Shown here one piece after another: positions 1 to 7,427 of a DNA stretch of 10,841 nucleotides. The notes beneath the pieces are model-generated. The model was not told the DNA's origin and ran no database searches. It saw only the letters and a list, made by a program, of their open reading frames with translations. The position numbers were made by a program, and so were the translations under genes. The first letter of the stretch is position 1; each line of letters begins with the position of its first letter. The stretch comes from an uncultured Rikenellaceae bacterium (GTDB lineage: Bacteria > Bacteroidota > Bacteroidia > Bacteroidales > Rikenellaceae): positions 1 through 10,841 of the forward strand of contig CAMTOL010000056.1 of the NCBI GenBank assembly GCA_947074135.1. The letters run 5' to 3'.

Positions 1-396
1 TATTTCTGTGTAATAGTCTGTTAGGATTGTTTCTGGAGGATGATTCGATGATCTGTCTATTCTTAGGTAATTGCGAGGTAATGAAGCTGCAATAAGGGTT
101 CCCTCTTGCTCTTTGAATGTAACGTATATCTCTGTTTGGATTAAAACTTGAGCTTTGTTATTAGGCTCTGAGGTGATAATAACTCTATTTTTCTTGCCCC
201 CTTTGATTAGACGAGAATCAAAAGCCCAATAACCATCTATGGCAATTAGTTTCTCGTTGTATGAGTCGTCTTTAGGCAAGTTGATAATCTCTTGAGCAGA
301 CATCAATTCGCCCACCTCTGAAGGTTCTGATTTTGGAGTGCAAGAAAAGAAGAGTAGGGTAAGTGCAAATAATGCCGCAAAGGATAATGTTTTCAT
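1..396 (-). CDS. Hypothetical lipoprotein, 3' end beyond the window
   Basis: Translating the minus strand from the ATG at 396 gives 132 uninterrupted codons running off the left edge, so this is a 5' partial gene. Residues 1-18 form a short basic start plus a hydrophobic stretch, followed by the lipobox FFSC with Cys19, so it should be an exported, lipid-anchored protein. The mature part opens with a Ser/Glu-rich linker, then an alternating hydrophobic/polar region with a segment reading KLIAIDGYW at about residues 49-57, then further likely beta strands (RVIITSEP, VLIQTEIYVTF). That pattern resembles a small OB-fold-like beta barrel, but this is only an impression; I do not recognise the family and assign no function. 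It is divergent from the Imm17-like gene at 635, with a 238-bp spacer holding a good Bacteroidetes -7 box for this gene. No link to the ribose cluster is evident. Confidence 0.7.
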   Translation of the reverse strand, partial: MKTLSFAALFALTLLFFSCTPKSEPSEVGELMSAQEIINLPKDDSYNEKLIAIDGYWAFDSRLIKGGKKNRVIITSEPNNKAQVLIQTEIYVTFKEQEGTLIAASLPRNYLRIDRSSNHPPETILTDYYTEI

Positions 397-418
397 AGTA
401 ACTAATTGTTTGAATTTT

Positions 419-434
419 ACAATATTTATATTGT
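419..434. repeat. AT-rich perfect dyad in the lipoprotein leader
   Basis: ACAATAT and ATATTGT form 7-bp inverted arms around a TT centre, 23 bp before the lipoprotein start. It would lie in the leader of that mRNA. It could be a regulator site or a weak hairpin, but in such AT-rich DNA chance is a fair explanation. Confidence 0.3.
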
Positions 435-497
435 GAAATTAAGATATAAGATAGGTAATGTACATTGTTTATTCCATTATCTATGGATTGTGTTTAG

Positions 498-505
498 CAA
501 AGGTA
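498..505 (-). promoter_or_regulatory. Candidate Bacteroidetes -7 promoter box for the lipoprotein gene
   Basis: The minus strand reads TACCTTTG followed by C, an exact match to the Bacteroidetes -7 consensus TAnnTTTG. It lies about 100 nt upstream of the ATG at 396, implying a leader of roughly 90 nt. No clear TTTG is seen at the -33 position, so the call rests on the -7 box and its placement. Confidence 0.45.
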
Positions 506-563
506 GTAATTTTCTTGATATTTTATTGCACGTATTTTTGTTTTAACGCCTCCCCTCAATAAA

Positions 564-595
564 TTTGCTCGACTGCGAGAAAAAGTGTTATTTTG
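564..595 (+). promoter_or_regulatory. Candidate promoter for the Imm17-like gene
   Basis: A TTTG at 564-567 (-33 element) is followed after 21 nt by TATTTTG at 589-595, one base shorter than the TAnnTTTG -7 consensus. Initiation would fall near 602, leaving a leader of about 33 nt before the ATG at 635. A second -7-like box, TATTTTTG at 533-540, fits the consensus exactly but has no good -33 partner and would give a longer leader. If either is real, the gene has its own promoter and does not depend on a toxin gene upstream. Confidence 0.45.
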
Positions 596-634
596 CAGAT
601 AATAAGGATATAGAAACTTAAACGACAAAATATT

Positions 635-904
635 ATGGAGGAGGAGAAGCTAACCGCATTTTTAAAGGCAAATCCCTATTTAGGTGGGGTTGCGCTGATG
701 ATTTTTGGCATTGCGTGTCTGCTATGTGCGGTGTTCAATGCCTCGTGGCTCTTTGGCAATACTAGTGGCGTAACCTATTCGATGAAGAAGGTCGATGGTC
801 TGGTCAATTGGTTTGGACGCCGTAATGCCCGAATAATCTTCGGCATTGGCTCGGTATTTATTATCTTCTTGGGCGTACTGCTTACTGTTTTGTTGATTGA
901 TTAG
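635..904 (+). CDS. Imm17-like small membrane immunity protein
   Basis: An 89-residue protein with two hydrophobic helices, about residues 16-36 and 67-87, joined by a polar loop. The loop carries the stretch WFGRRNARIIFGI at about 59-71. Two short helices with a Trp/Phe-containing stretch after the first (ASWLFG) and a G-R-x-x-A-R segment just before the second are the pattern I know for the Imm17 family, integral-membrane immunity proteins of polymorphic-toxin systems. The family match is from memory of its consensus. Its inferred role is protecting the cell from a cognate, probably Rhs-linked, toxin. No intact toxin gene is present: the upstream neighbour is a divergent lipoprotein, and downstream lies only a broken Rhs fragment on the same strand. 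A hand count over 661-840 gives 87 G/C of 180 (48%), richer than most of the ribose cluster, which fits acquisition from elsewhere. The ATG at 635 follows a candidate promoter; no Shine-Dalgarno is seen. Confidence 0.78.
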   Translation: MEEEKLTAFLKANPYLGGVALMIFGIACLLCAVFNASWLFGNTSGVTYSMKKVDGLVNWFGRRNARIIFGIGSVFIIFLGVLLTVLLID

Positions 905-905
905 T

Positions 906-993
906 AAAGGGACAAAGCAGAACGGATTGCTTGTTCCGCTACCAAGAGCAGTAAAATAATGCGGAAACGGAGCTGTATTACCCTCGTTCCCGC
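906..993 (-). terminator. Two candidate terminator hairpins after the phosphoesterase gene
   Basis: On the minus strand, arms 993-985 (GCGGGAACG) and 969-961 (CGTTTCCGC) pair over 9 bp with one G-U, around a 15-nt loop, followed by ATTATTTT. Further on, arms 940-933 and 923-916 pair over 8 bp with one G-U, around a 9-nt loop, followed by TTGTCCCTTT. In both stems the wobble pair forms only in minus-strand RNA; on the plus strand it would be an A-C mismatch. They lie about 70 and 125 nt past the phosphoesterase stop at 1065, a sensible place for the end of the cluster transcript. The T-tracts are imperfect, so these are candidates only. They coincide with the Rhs remnant. Confidence 0.4.
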
Positions 994-1020
994 TACGACG
1001 ACCCCGATGCAGGGGAATTA
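931..1020 (+). pseudogene. Decayed Rhs/YD-repeat core-motif fragment
   Basis: Read on the plus strand in the frame of position 931, the DNA gives L-FRYQEQ, a TAA stop (952-954), then NNAE and TELYYPRSRYDDPDAG up to 1014. This lines up without gaps on the conserved end of the Rhs core, of the general form FRYQGQY-(D/E)-x-ETGLYYNRxRYYDP-x-x-G, with the stop standing where the core normally has Tyr or Trp. The usual continuation (SQDPIGL) is absent, so recognisable homology ends near 1014-1020. Directly upstream (905-930) I see no convincing core sequence. The fragment has no start and an internal stop, so it cannot make a functional protein. It lies 27 bp behind the Imm17-like gene on the same strand, where displaced 'orphan' toxin-immunity modules of Rhs loci often begin with a short piece of core. 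The comparison is from memory of the family consensus, not from a search. Confidence 0.65.
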
Positions 1021-1064
1021 AACCACATAGAGTTGCAAGGATACAACCATACGCTTTGTCGATT

Positions 1065-2441
1065 CTATCGAACTTGGTTTGTAAATCTCCGACCAAATCT
1101 GTCGGTTACAATAATTGAGATTGCTTGTCCGCTCTCTCGTGTAGTTCTAAATAGATGGTAATTCTCTCCAACTCCCGTCCAAGAGTGTTTAAGTTTATTT
1201 CCCGGACCGTAAAGAGTGTATGCCATCGGGTCTATTGCTGATATTCTTTCAACTTTCAACTCTTGACCTGCTGCGAAAGCTTCTACCTTCCACTTAGGAT
1301 CATAATTAAAAACATTAATCAATATAGTATCGCCCTGTTCGTATATTCTGAACTGCTCATTGATAGGTTTTCCCGCACCCTTAAAATACCAAGACAAAGA
1401 GTCACCATCAACCTGATAAATATTATACCCTAAAGGAGTGCCGTCTAAACCGATTTCACCTTGCCACCAAGCCCCACAAGCTGCAGAATGGGTGTGCTCA
1501 AATATATTTTCGCTGATAATGTTATTGTATTGTGTGTGAGTATGCCCCGCAATAATATGAGTGTTGTAGCCTTCTAATATTTTATATAAAGCAGGTGCAT
1601 TTTTAACTATGTTTTCATCTCCTTTCTCATTTTTTGTTGGGATATGAACTGCAACAACAACTGTAGAACCCTTTTCTACATTCTCAAGGTCTTTCTCTAG
1701 CCAAGACAACTGTTTTTCGGATATATAACCAATATAACGATAGCTATAACCAGTGTAAAACACATCTTTAAGTACAACATAGTGAATATTGCCAATGTTA
1801 AACGAATGGTGTGATGGTCCGAAGGTGTTAGAGAAGGTTTCGTCTGAATTGTCATCGCTTCTTTCGTTGTAATCCATATCGTGATTACCAATCACAGCTG
1901 TAAATGGTAGTCCAATCTGTGACATAATCTTTTTATAGGGCTCGAAAAGTTCGAATTTCTCAAAAATATTATCCCCTAGGGAGAACATATGAGTAAAATC
2001 AGATGTTACATATTCTTTGAGGTCATCAATTATTGCTTGAAAACTTGGAAGCTCATCATATTCAAAAATTTGTGGATCTCCCAGTACAACAAACGAGTAT
2101 CGGCTGCGATCAACCTTATCTTCAATCAACTCAAAATCAATATTCTGAACTGATTTCTGTGAGTCAATTTTCTTGTAAAACTGTGGTACTCCCATCTCGG
2201 AATACCATTGATAACCACTGGGAAGCGAGTAATAAACATATTTCTGAGCCGAGGTGGTTTGTAGCGAATATTCGCCTTTTGCATTGGTTTTCACTATATT
2301 GATGCCATCAGTAACCGCAACATTGGCAATTGAATTTTTACCGCAACTAACTTTTCCTTTAACCTTGATATGTATATTTTGAGAGTAGGTTAATGTAATA
2401 CAACTAGCAAATAGTAAAATAAAGATTAATATTCGTTTCAT
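1065..2441 (-). CDS. Secreted calcineurin-like metallophosphoesterase
   Basis: A 458-residue protein with a signal peptide (about 1-20, cleavage near TYS|QN). It has three parts: an N-terminal beta domain (about 25-105, carboxypeptidase-regulatory/MetallophosN-like), the metallophosphatase core (about 115-305) and a C-terminal beta domain (about 330-458, MetallophosC-like, ending near TDRFGRR). Metal-site motifs are in order: GDPQ (Asp122), GDN (Asp157, Asn158), GNHD (Asn186, His187, Asp188), VH (His266) and GHTH (His300, His302). The first motif has Gln where many relatives have His (DxH); I recall this as normal for this Bacteroidetes subfamily. All other ligands are present and the length is usual, so the enzyme looks intact. 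It should hydrolyse phosphate mono- or diesters in the periplasm or outside the cell; the substrate cannot be read from sequence. As last gene of the ribose cluster it may remove phosphate from nucleotides or ADP-ribose-like compounds (inference). A hairpin with T-tract ends about 25 nt before its ATG, and no strong promoter is seen after that hairpin. Confidence 0.9.
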   Translation of the reverse strand: MKRILIFILLFASCITLTYSQNIHIKVKGKVSCGKNSIANVAVTDGINIVKTNAKGEYSLQTTSAQKYVYYSLPSGYQWYSEMGVPQFYKKIDSQKSVQNIDFELIEDKVDRSRYSFVVLGDPQIFEYDELPSFQAIIDDLKEYVTSDFTHMFSLGDNIFEKFELFEPYKKIMSQIGLPFTAVIGNHDMDYNERSDDNSDETFSNTFGPSHHSFNIGNIHYVVLKDVFYTGYSYRYIGYISEKQLSWLEKDLENVEKGSTVVVAVHIPTKNEKGDENIVKNAPALYKILEGYNTHIIAGHTHTQYNNIISENIFEHTHSAACGAWWQGEIGLDGTPLGYNIYQVDGDSLSWYFKGAGKPINEQFRIYEQGDTILINVFNYDPKWKVEAFAAGQELKVERISAIDPMAYTLYGPGNKLKHSWTGVGENYHLFRTTRESGQAISIIVTDRFGRRFTNQVR

Positions 2442-2466
2442 AATATCTCAATTAATATAATTAAAT

Positions 2467-2518
2467 AAAAAAAAGGAGATCATATTCGATGAATAACTCA
2501 ACTTTGAATATGATCTCC
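2467..2518 (-). terminator. Strong hairpin plus T8 tract between susD and phosphoesterase genes
   Basis: GGAGATCATATTC at 2475-2487 and GAATATGATCTCC at 2506-2518 are perfect 13-bp inverted arms around an 18-nt loop. The eight A residues at 2467-2474 become T8 on the minus strand, right after the stem. This is the form of an intrinsic terminator for transcription coming from susD, whose stop is at 2601. The plus strand has no matching T-tract, so it acts in one direction. The phosphoesterase ATG is only 26 nt past the tract, so the site probably reduces rather than abolishes downstream expression, or protects the susCD mRNA 3' end. The remaining spacer up to 2600 is AT-rich with no clear promoter. 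Confidence 0.75.
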
Positions 2519-2600
2519 AATCTAAACATTATAGTTTAATTTACCTAACCTATTTTCTAAATTAAGAATATATTATTAATTCAGAAAACACGCTAATAAA

Positions 2601-4130
2601 CTATTTCAATAACCACATAAAACTATTGGTGATATCGTTTTCTGAACCAAACTGCGATGTTAGTGCGCTAACATAATTTTCGTGATTTGCTTGATTCTCT
2701 GAGCTAGGATATGTCCATCTCATTGGGAAACGGTCAGTATAACCTGCATTCATACTAGTTGCAGGGTCGTTTGGAAATGCAGGGTAGCCATTCTTGCGGA
2801 AATCCCAGTAAGCTTGAGTTCCATCTTGAAGATAATTAATCAAATAGCGTTGCATCCAAATTTGTTTCAATCTGTCGGCTGTAGTTGCTTTAAAAGCCGC
2901 TTCGCCAGTAAAGTAACCAGAGATATAATCAACAGTAATCGGCATTTGATGGTTGTACTGATTATTAAGATCATATTGTGAAACAGTCATAAGTGCACCT
3001 TCGACTCCACTTTCGTAGTAGCTTTGAGAGTTGCCGTTTAACCAACCTTTCTCAATTGCTTCTGCAATAATGAGTTGCTGCTCAGCGTATGTTAGAATTA
3101 GGTAAGGGTCTCCATTTTGAAGTGACATATAGCGACTGTTAATCTTCGAAAACTCTTTGTTTAGCATTTTATTTCCTAGACTTTCGCGAGCCTCAACTGG
3201 ATTTGCTCCAACATATGCGCTATAATCATTTTGAGCTGCACCTTCGCTTGTTAATTTTTCGGCAGGGTCAGCAAAGTAGAACAAACGTCTGTCATTAAGT
3301 TTTTTCAATTCAGCAACCATAATATCCGAAATAACTGTGTAAGGAGTAAATATCGGTTGGTTATACATAGGGTGTTGAGAGTTTGAATTTGCGTTGTATT
3401 TCAAAGTCATATTATCATCTACACCGTTCATTAATCCACCTTGTGAAACAATTGTACCAAATCTAGCAATTTGAGTTGCAGAAGCTTTATCGCCCAAAGC
3501 ATTTATTACTTTAAGTTGCATTGCACGAGCTGCTTTAGCCCATTTAGTTACATCACCATTGAAAATGATGTCACCATTTAGAATGTTGGTAGCTTTATCG
3601 AAAAATGATGCAGCTTCTTCTAAATCAGCTAATATGGAAACAAATACATCTGCTTGAGAGTCATATTTTGGTGTAGTATTACCATTTAATCCCTTTCCTG
3701 CTTCAGAGTACGGAATGTCACCCATTAGCATAGTCATACGATAACCATTATATGCTTTTATAAAAAGAGCAAGACCCTTGAATGCTTCTTGATAACCTGT
3801 TATACCTACAGTTTGTGTAGCGTAGTTTACCATATCGTCGGCGTTAGGCCAAACTGAATAAGTAGAGAAACTTCCACCTCCGATTTGATTATATTGAGGA
3901 CCGTAAGCACCTTCGTTTAGGTATGCCACATATTTAGGCAAACAGCTTGTGCCTATATATGCTTTGCAGTCACCAGAATACTTAAACGATGTTAACATAA
4001 TCCCCGTAGCTAACATTTCTGGTGTAACTTTAGTTGTTGCATCTGGATCGGTATTTATATCCATAAATCCTTGACAGCTAGAAGCTAACAGAGCAATGGT
4101 GCTTAATAAATATATTGATAATTTTTTCAT
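2601..4130 (-). CDS. susD: SusD/RagB-family outer-membrane substrate-binding lipoprotein
   Basis: A 509-residue protein with a lipoprotein signal, lipobox ASSC with Cys19, followed by GFMDINTDPD, a typical start of mature SusD homologues. The body is alpha-helical, with features of the SusD-like group: a helix-rich region around YRMTMLMGDIPYSEAGKG (about 130-147), YLILTYAEQQLIIAEA in the middle, and a C-terminal region with an Arg-Trp-x-Tyr-Pro stretch followed by Glu and Asn residues and a final NSFMWLLK. Length and end fit the SusD-like_2 type rather than classical starch-binding SusD. It sits on the outer face of the outer membrane as a lid on the SusC barrel and binds the nutrient. It starts 30 nt after the susC stop, so the pair is surely co-transcribed. 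The ligand is not readable from sequence; context suggests a ribose-containing compound. Confidence 0.93.
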   Translation of the reverse strand: MKKLSIYLLSTIALLASSCQGFMDINTDPDATTKVTPEMLATGIMLTSFKYSGDCKAYIGTSCLPKYVAYLNEGAYGPQYNQIGGGSFSTYSVWPNADDMVNYATQTVGITGYQEAFKGLALFIKAYNGYRMTMLMGDIPYSEAGKGLNGNTTPKYDSQADVFVSILADLEEAASFFDKATNILNGDIIFNGDVTKWAKAARAMQLKVINALGDKASATQIARFGTIVSQGGLMNGVDDNMTLKYNANSNSQHPMYNQPIFTPYTVISDIMVAELKKLNDRRLFYFADPAEKLTSEGAAQNDYSAYVGANPVEARESLGNKMLNKEFSKINSRYMSLQNGDPYLILTYAEQQLIIAEAIEKGWLNGNSQSYYESGVEGALMTVSQYDLNNQYNHQMPITVDYISGYFTGEAAFKATTADRLKQIWMQRYLINYLQDGTQAYWDFRKNGYPAFPNDPATSMNAGYTDRFPMRWTYPSSENQANHENYVSALTSQFGSENDITNSFMWLLK

Positions 4131-4160
4131 TTTTTTGTTCTTTTTAACAATTTACTTTAC

Positions 4161-7100
4161 TTAGAATACAAATTTAATGTTGAAACCTACGTAACGTACT
4201 GATGGGTCAGAGAAGTTTTCAACACCACCATCAGGGTCAGAGTATTTAAAGTCTTTAGCCCACATAAGTAGATTTTGTCCTGTAATACCTACTGAAACTG
4301 ATTTTGCCCATTTAGAAACCCATTTTTGAGGTAATCTATAGGTGATAGCCAACTCTCTTAGTTTGAAGAATGTTGTTGAATAGCAGTCGGCAGGAGTACC
4401 CGATCCACCCCAAGCTGTTCCAGCGTGCATTGATCCAACATAAGTGTTGTAGGTAGTAGCTACGTCATTACGAGCAAATACACGATCATCTGATATTACA
4501 TTTCCATAAGGGTCATATTTAACCGTACCAGAAACTACTTTTACACCATTTCCAATAAAGTTCTTTGAACCTGGGTTGGCAACGTCTTTAGCGCGAGCTT
4601 CAGTAAGTGAATTTGGGTGAGCTCCCGAAGTCCACATATACGATTCAGTAAGAGTATTTGTAAGACCGCCAACACGACCATCTACCGAAATGGTAAGAGT
4701 AAGATCTTTCCAAGTCAAATCAGAGGTAACACCCCAAATCCAGTCAGGATCAGACCAACCATAGTTGGTTGAAAATGGATTATATTGAATAATACCATTT
4801 GCAAAGATGTGGTTACCTTCGTTGTCACGAGCATAGTCCTTAAGAACATAGGCGTCAACTCGCTCGCCAACCTTCACCCAAGGATTATCAGCAGAGAATT
4901 CAGGGTCAAGTTGAGTATAGTAGGTTGCATAAGTTGACCAGTTTAGGTTTAAATTCCATACCCAGTCTTTTGTTTGAACAGGAACTGCATTAAGAGTGAC
5001 CTCCCAACCTCGTCTAGAGCGTTGCTCTTGACTGTTTATGTAAGTATTTGAGAATCCAGAAGCTGATGAGATAGTACCTCTAATCAAGAAATCATACATC
5101 AATTTGTCGTAGTATGACATATCGACCATTAAACGATTTTTAAAGAACATTCCTTGAAGACCAACCTCGAATGTATTTGCAGACTGTGGACGAACAATAT
5201 TGCTGTTAATTGTGCTAGGATAAGAGGCTGATGATATTGAACCCCAAGCTGGATTCGATACATTGTAGTTATTGTTAATATCGTAGATTCCAGCAGGAGT
5301 TTTAGATACAGTCCAACTTCCGCGAACTTTAAGCATATCTAGCCATTTTTTAGAATCAGGTATAAGTTCTGAAACAACAAAACTTGCTGCTACTGAAGGA
5401 TATAAATAAGAGCGAGTAGATTCGGGTAGGGTAGAGCTCCAGTCGTTACGTACAGTACCTTCAACAAAAACAGTTCTTTTCCAAGAAACTCCTAAGCGTC
5501 CGTAGATAGAATTTACCTGTTGTGCATAGGATTCCGAACCGACTGAAATAGGGTTTACTGATGCCTTAAGCGAGTAGTATTCAGGAATAGACAATCCTCC
5601 GTTAGTGTTACCCCACATAGCATCGTCTTTTTTGTAAAAAATTGTACCCCCTGCAAGTGCTTCAACAGTAAAATCACCCCAAGTTTTGTCGAACGACAAT
5701 ATCAAATCGTTGTTCATACTCCAACCAGATGTGCGACCTGTTGCATAAGCACCTAGTTTTCCTCCACCTAGCCAAGTAGCCTTGTTGCCATTTACGCCTA
5801 CACCTGTGTTACCTGTAGATTGCAAAGAACCTGTCGATACTTTTATGTCTTGACGGTCCATATAGAAGTCCAAACCAGAACGAACCGAGATTTTCAACCA
5901 ATCAGTAATATCATAACTCAAGTTAAGAGATGTGTTAAATATATTGCGGTCAATCTCTTTAACTTTTTGATATCTGTCGAAATATGGGTTGTTATTGCTA
6001 TCTAGAGTCCAGTTTTGCGAAACGCCAGGAACTAACCAATAATCTTTGTAGTCCATCAAATTGTAATCCGATGCACTCCAAATCAAAAGAGTGTACATTG
6101 GGTCATAAGATGTGTAACCGTTAAAACCAATATTTGGCGATGTTTGTTTGTGATATGCGGCATTTACCGACATTTTGAACTTATCCAAATTCAAATCACC
6201 TCCAATGGTGTAGCTATATTTGTCGAATGTTGAGTTTGGGTATTGACCTTTGTTTTGAGTCCAGTTTAATGAGCTGCGAAGTGCAAACATATTATCTTGA
6301 TATGCAATAGATACATTGTTGTTTGTAATATATCCTTGCTCTAAATAGTTGTTGAAGTTATTTGCACCAACAGGTAGGTATGGCATCAACTCGTTTTGTT
6401 TCGAGATAGGATTCCATTGAAGAACCATTTGTCCATCCATTGCAGGACCCCAGCTGCCAGTTGCAGTTTGTTTGTAAACACCATTATCACCTCGACCATA
6501 TAAGCTCTGTTTTTCAGGAATTGCTAGATAGCCAGCTGAAAACATAGTGTTAGTTGAAAGATCTACAGTAAGTCCCTTTGTGCCAGAGCTGCCATTTTTT
6601 GTGGTAATCATAATAGCACCATTTGCACCGCGATAACCATAGAGAGCAGATGCGGTTGCTCCTTTTAGTACACTCATTGATTCAATATCATCTGCGGCAA
6701 CATCGCGCATTGTCATATTTTGATAAGGTACACCATCAATTACGATAAGTGGATTCTCACCACGAACCAAAACACTTGGACTTGCTCCAAAATCAGTTGA
6801 GTTTTTAACCAATACACCTGATATTTTTCCCGTAAGAGATGTTGCTACATCTACCCCTTTAACTTTTTGTAGTTCGTTGCCAGATACATTCTGAACTGAG
6901 TATCCAAGTGCTTTTTCAGATCGTTTAATACCTAGAGCAGTCACTACAACTGTTTCGATATCTTCTGCGCTTGGCTGCATTTGAATTGAGAGTCGAGAGT
7001 TGTCTTGTATCTCAATATATTGAGTTTCAAGACCAAAGAATGAGATGGCCAAAACATCTCCTTTGTTGGCTTTGATAGAGAATACACCGTTTATGTCTGT

Positions 7101-7265
7101 TGAAACAGCATTAGACGGAGTGTTCTGAACTTTGACAACTGCACCAATCACAGCTTCGTTGTCATCTGCATTAATCACAGTTCCTTGAATTGTCAGTTGT
7201 TGTGCGTAAACGTTTACGCACAAACTGCACAAAACTGCAATAATGAAAGTGTAAAACTTTTTCAT
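4161..7265 (-). CDS. susC: SusC/RagA-family TonB-dependent outer-membrane transporter
   Basis: A 1034-residue protein with a signal peptide (about 1-21, cleavage at VYA|QQ). A carboxypeptidase-regulatory-like beta domain follows at about 25-97, then a TonB-box-like segment ETVVVTALG at about 104-112. The plug domain (about 115-225) has the SusC signature: NPLIVIDGVPYQN, then DDIESMSVLKGATASALYG and RGANGAIMITTKNG. The rest is a long beta barrel ending in the aromatic FNIKFVF, as expected for an outer-membrane protein. Length is normal for the family and no break is visible. It imports bound substrate across the outer membrane using TonB-ExbBD energy, with the SusD protein next to it as lid. 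There is no N-terminal STN domain, so signalling through an anti-sigma factor is not expected. A 162-bp gap with a weak promoter candidate separates it from the glycohydrolase gene upstream, so it may be read both from its own promoter and from the ribokinase side. Confidence 0.95.
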   Translation of the reverse strand: MKKFYTFIIAVLCSLCVNVYAQQLTIQGTVINADDNEAVIGAVVKVQNTPSNAVSTDINGVFSIKANKGDVLAISFFGLETQYIEIQDNSRLSIQMQPSAEDIETVVVTALGIKRSEKALGYSVQNVSGNELQKVKGVDVATSLTGKISGVLVKNSTDFGASPSVLVRGENPLIVIDGVPYQNMTMRDVAADDIESMSVLKGATASALYGYRGANGAIMITTKNGSSGTKGLTVDLSTNTMFSAGYLAIPEKQSLYGRGDNGVYKQTATGSWGPAMDGQMVLQWNPISKQNELMPYLPVGANNFNNYLEQGYITNNNVSIAYQDNMFALRSSLNWTQNKGQYPNSTFDKYSYTIGGDLNLDKFKMSVNAAYHKQTSPNIGFNGYTSYDPMYTLLIWSASDYNLMDYKDYWLVPGVSQNWTLDSNNNPYFDRYQKVKEIDRNIFNTSLNLSYDITDWLKISVRSGLDFYMDRQDIKVSTGSLQSTGNTGVGVNGNKATWLGGGKLGAYATGRTSGWSMNNDLILSFDKTWGDFTVEALAGGTIFYKKDDAMWGNTNGGLSIPEYYSLKASVNPISVGSESYAQQVNSIYGRLGVSWKRTVFVEGTVRNDWSSTLPESTRSYLYPSVAASFVVSELIPDSKKWLDMLKVRGSWTVSKTPAGIYDINNNYNVSNPAWGSISSASYPSTINSNIVRPQSANTFEVGLQGMFFKNRLMVDMSYYDKLMYDFLIRGTISSASGFSNTYINSQEQRSRRGWEVTLNAVPVQTKDWVWNLNLNWSTYATYYTQLDPEFSADNPWVKVGERVDAYVLKDYARDNEGNHIFANGIIQYNPFSTNYGWSDPDWIWGVTSDLTWKDLTLTISVDGRVGGLTNTLTESYMWTSGAHPNSLTEARAKDVANPGSKNFIGNGVKVVSGTVKYDPYGNVISDDRVFARNDVATTYNTYVGSMHAGTAWGGSGTPADCYSTTFFKLRELAITYRLPQKWVSKWAKSVSVGITGQNLLMWAKDFKYSDPDGGVENFSDPSVRYVGFNIKFVF

Positions 7266-7360
7266 TTTGTTTCAGGTTTTTTGAAGTTTTAATCGACTTT
7301 TAAAGTAATAGAGTAGTTGTTAATCAAGATTTAGAGGTCGAACAGTGTTTATTTCGTCCG

Positions 7361-7370
7361 CAAAAGTTAC
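7361..7370 (-). promoter_or_regulatory. Weak candidate -7 box upstream of susC
   Basis: The minus strand reads TAACTTTTGC, like the Bacteroidetes TAnnTTTG box but with three bases between TA and TTTG. No clear -33 TTTG is seen. It would leave a leader of about 90 nt before the susC ATG at 7265. The rest of the 162-bp gap (7266-7427) is AT-rich; I see no terminator hairpin in it, so read-through from the glycohydrolase gene is also possible. Confidence 0.28.
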
Positions 7371-7427
7371 AATTAAAAACTTGTCATTACATTAAAAGTC
7401 TAAAATAAAACTCAGATTAAAAATTTG

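Noticed and set aside
1059..1071. Small dyad TCGAT-TCT-ATCGA over the phosphoesterase stop codon, as a terminator
   Set aside because: The stem is only 5 bp and no T-tract follows on either strand.
722..1096. A 124-codon minus-strand open frame overlapping the Imm17-like gene, the Rhs remnant and the end of the phosphoesterase gene
   Set aside because: It lies antisense to the Imm17-like gene, shows no family motif, has irregular composition and no promoter; it is a by-product of the frames opposite it.
1021..1180. Continuation of the Rhs-like frame past 1020 as a toxin domain
   Set aside because: The frame stays open until about 1160, but it lacks the expected SQDPIGL sequence and from 1065 on is simply antisense to the phosphoesterase C-terminus.
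1697..2302. Open frames inside the phosphoesterase gene (minus 1697-1891, plus 2033-2302)
   Set aside because: Both are wholly inside a gene with clear catalytic motifs in another frame and show no recognisable protein features.
5820..6005. A 61-codon plus-strand frame within susC
   Set aside because: It is antisense to the barrel region of a well-supported gene and has no domain, signal or start context.
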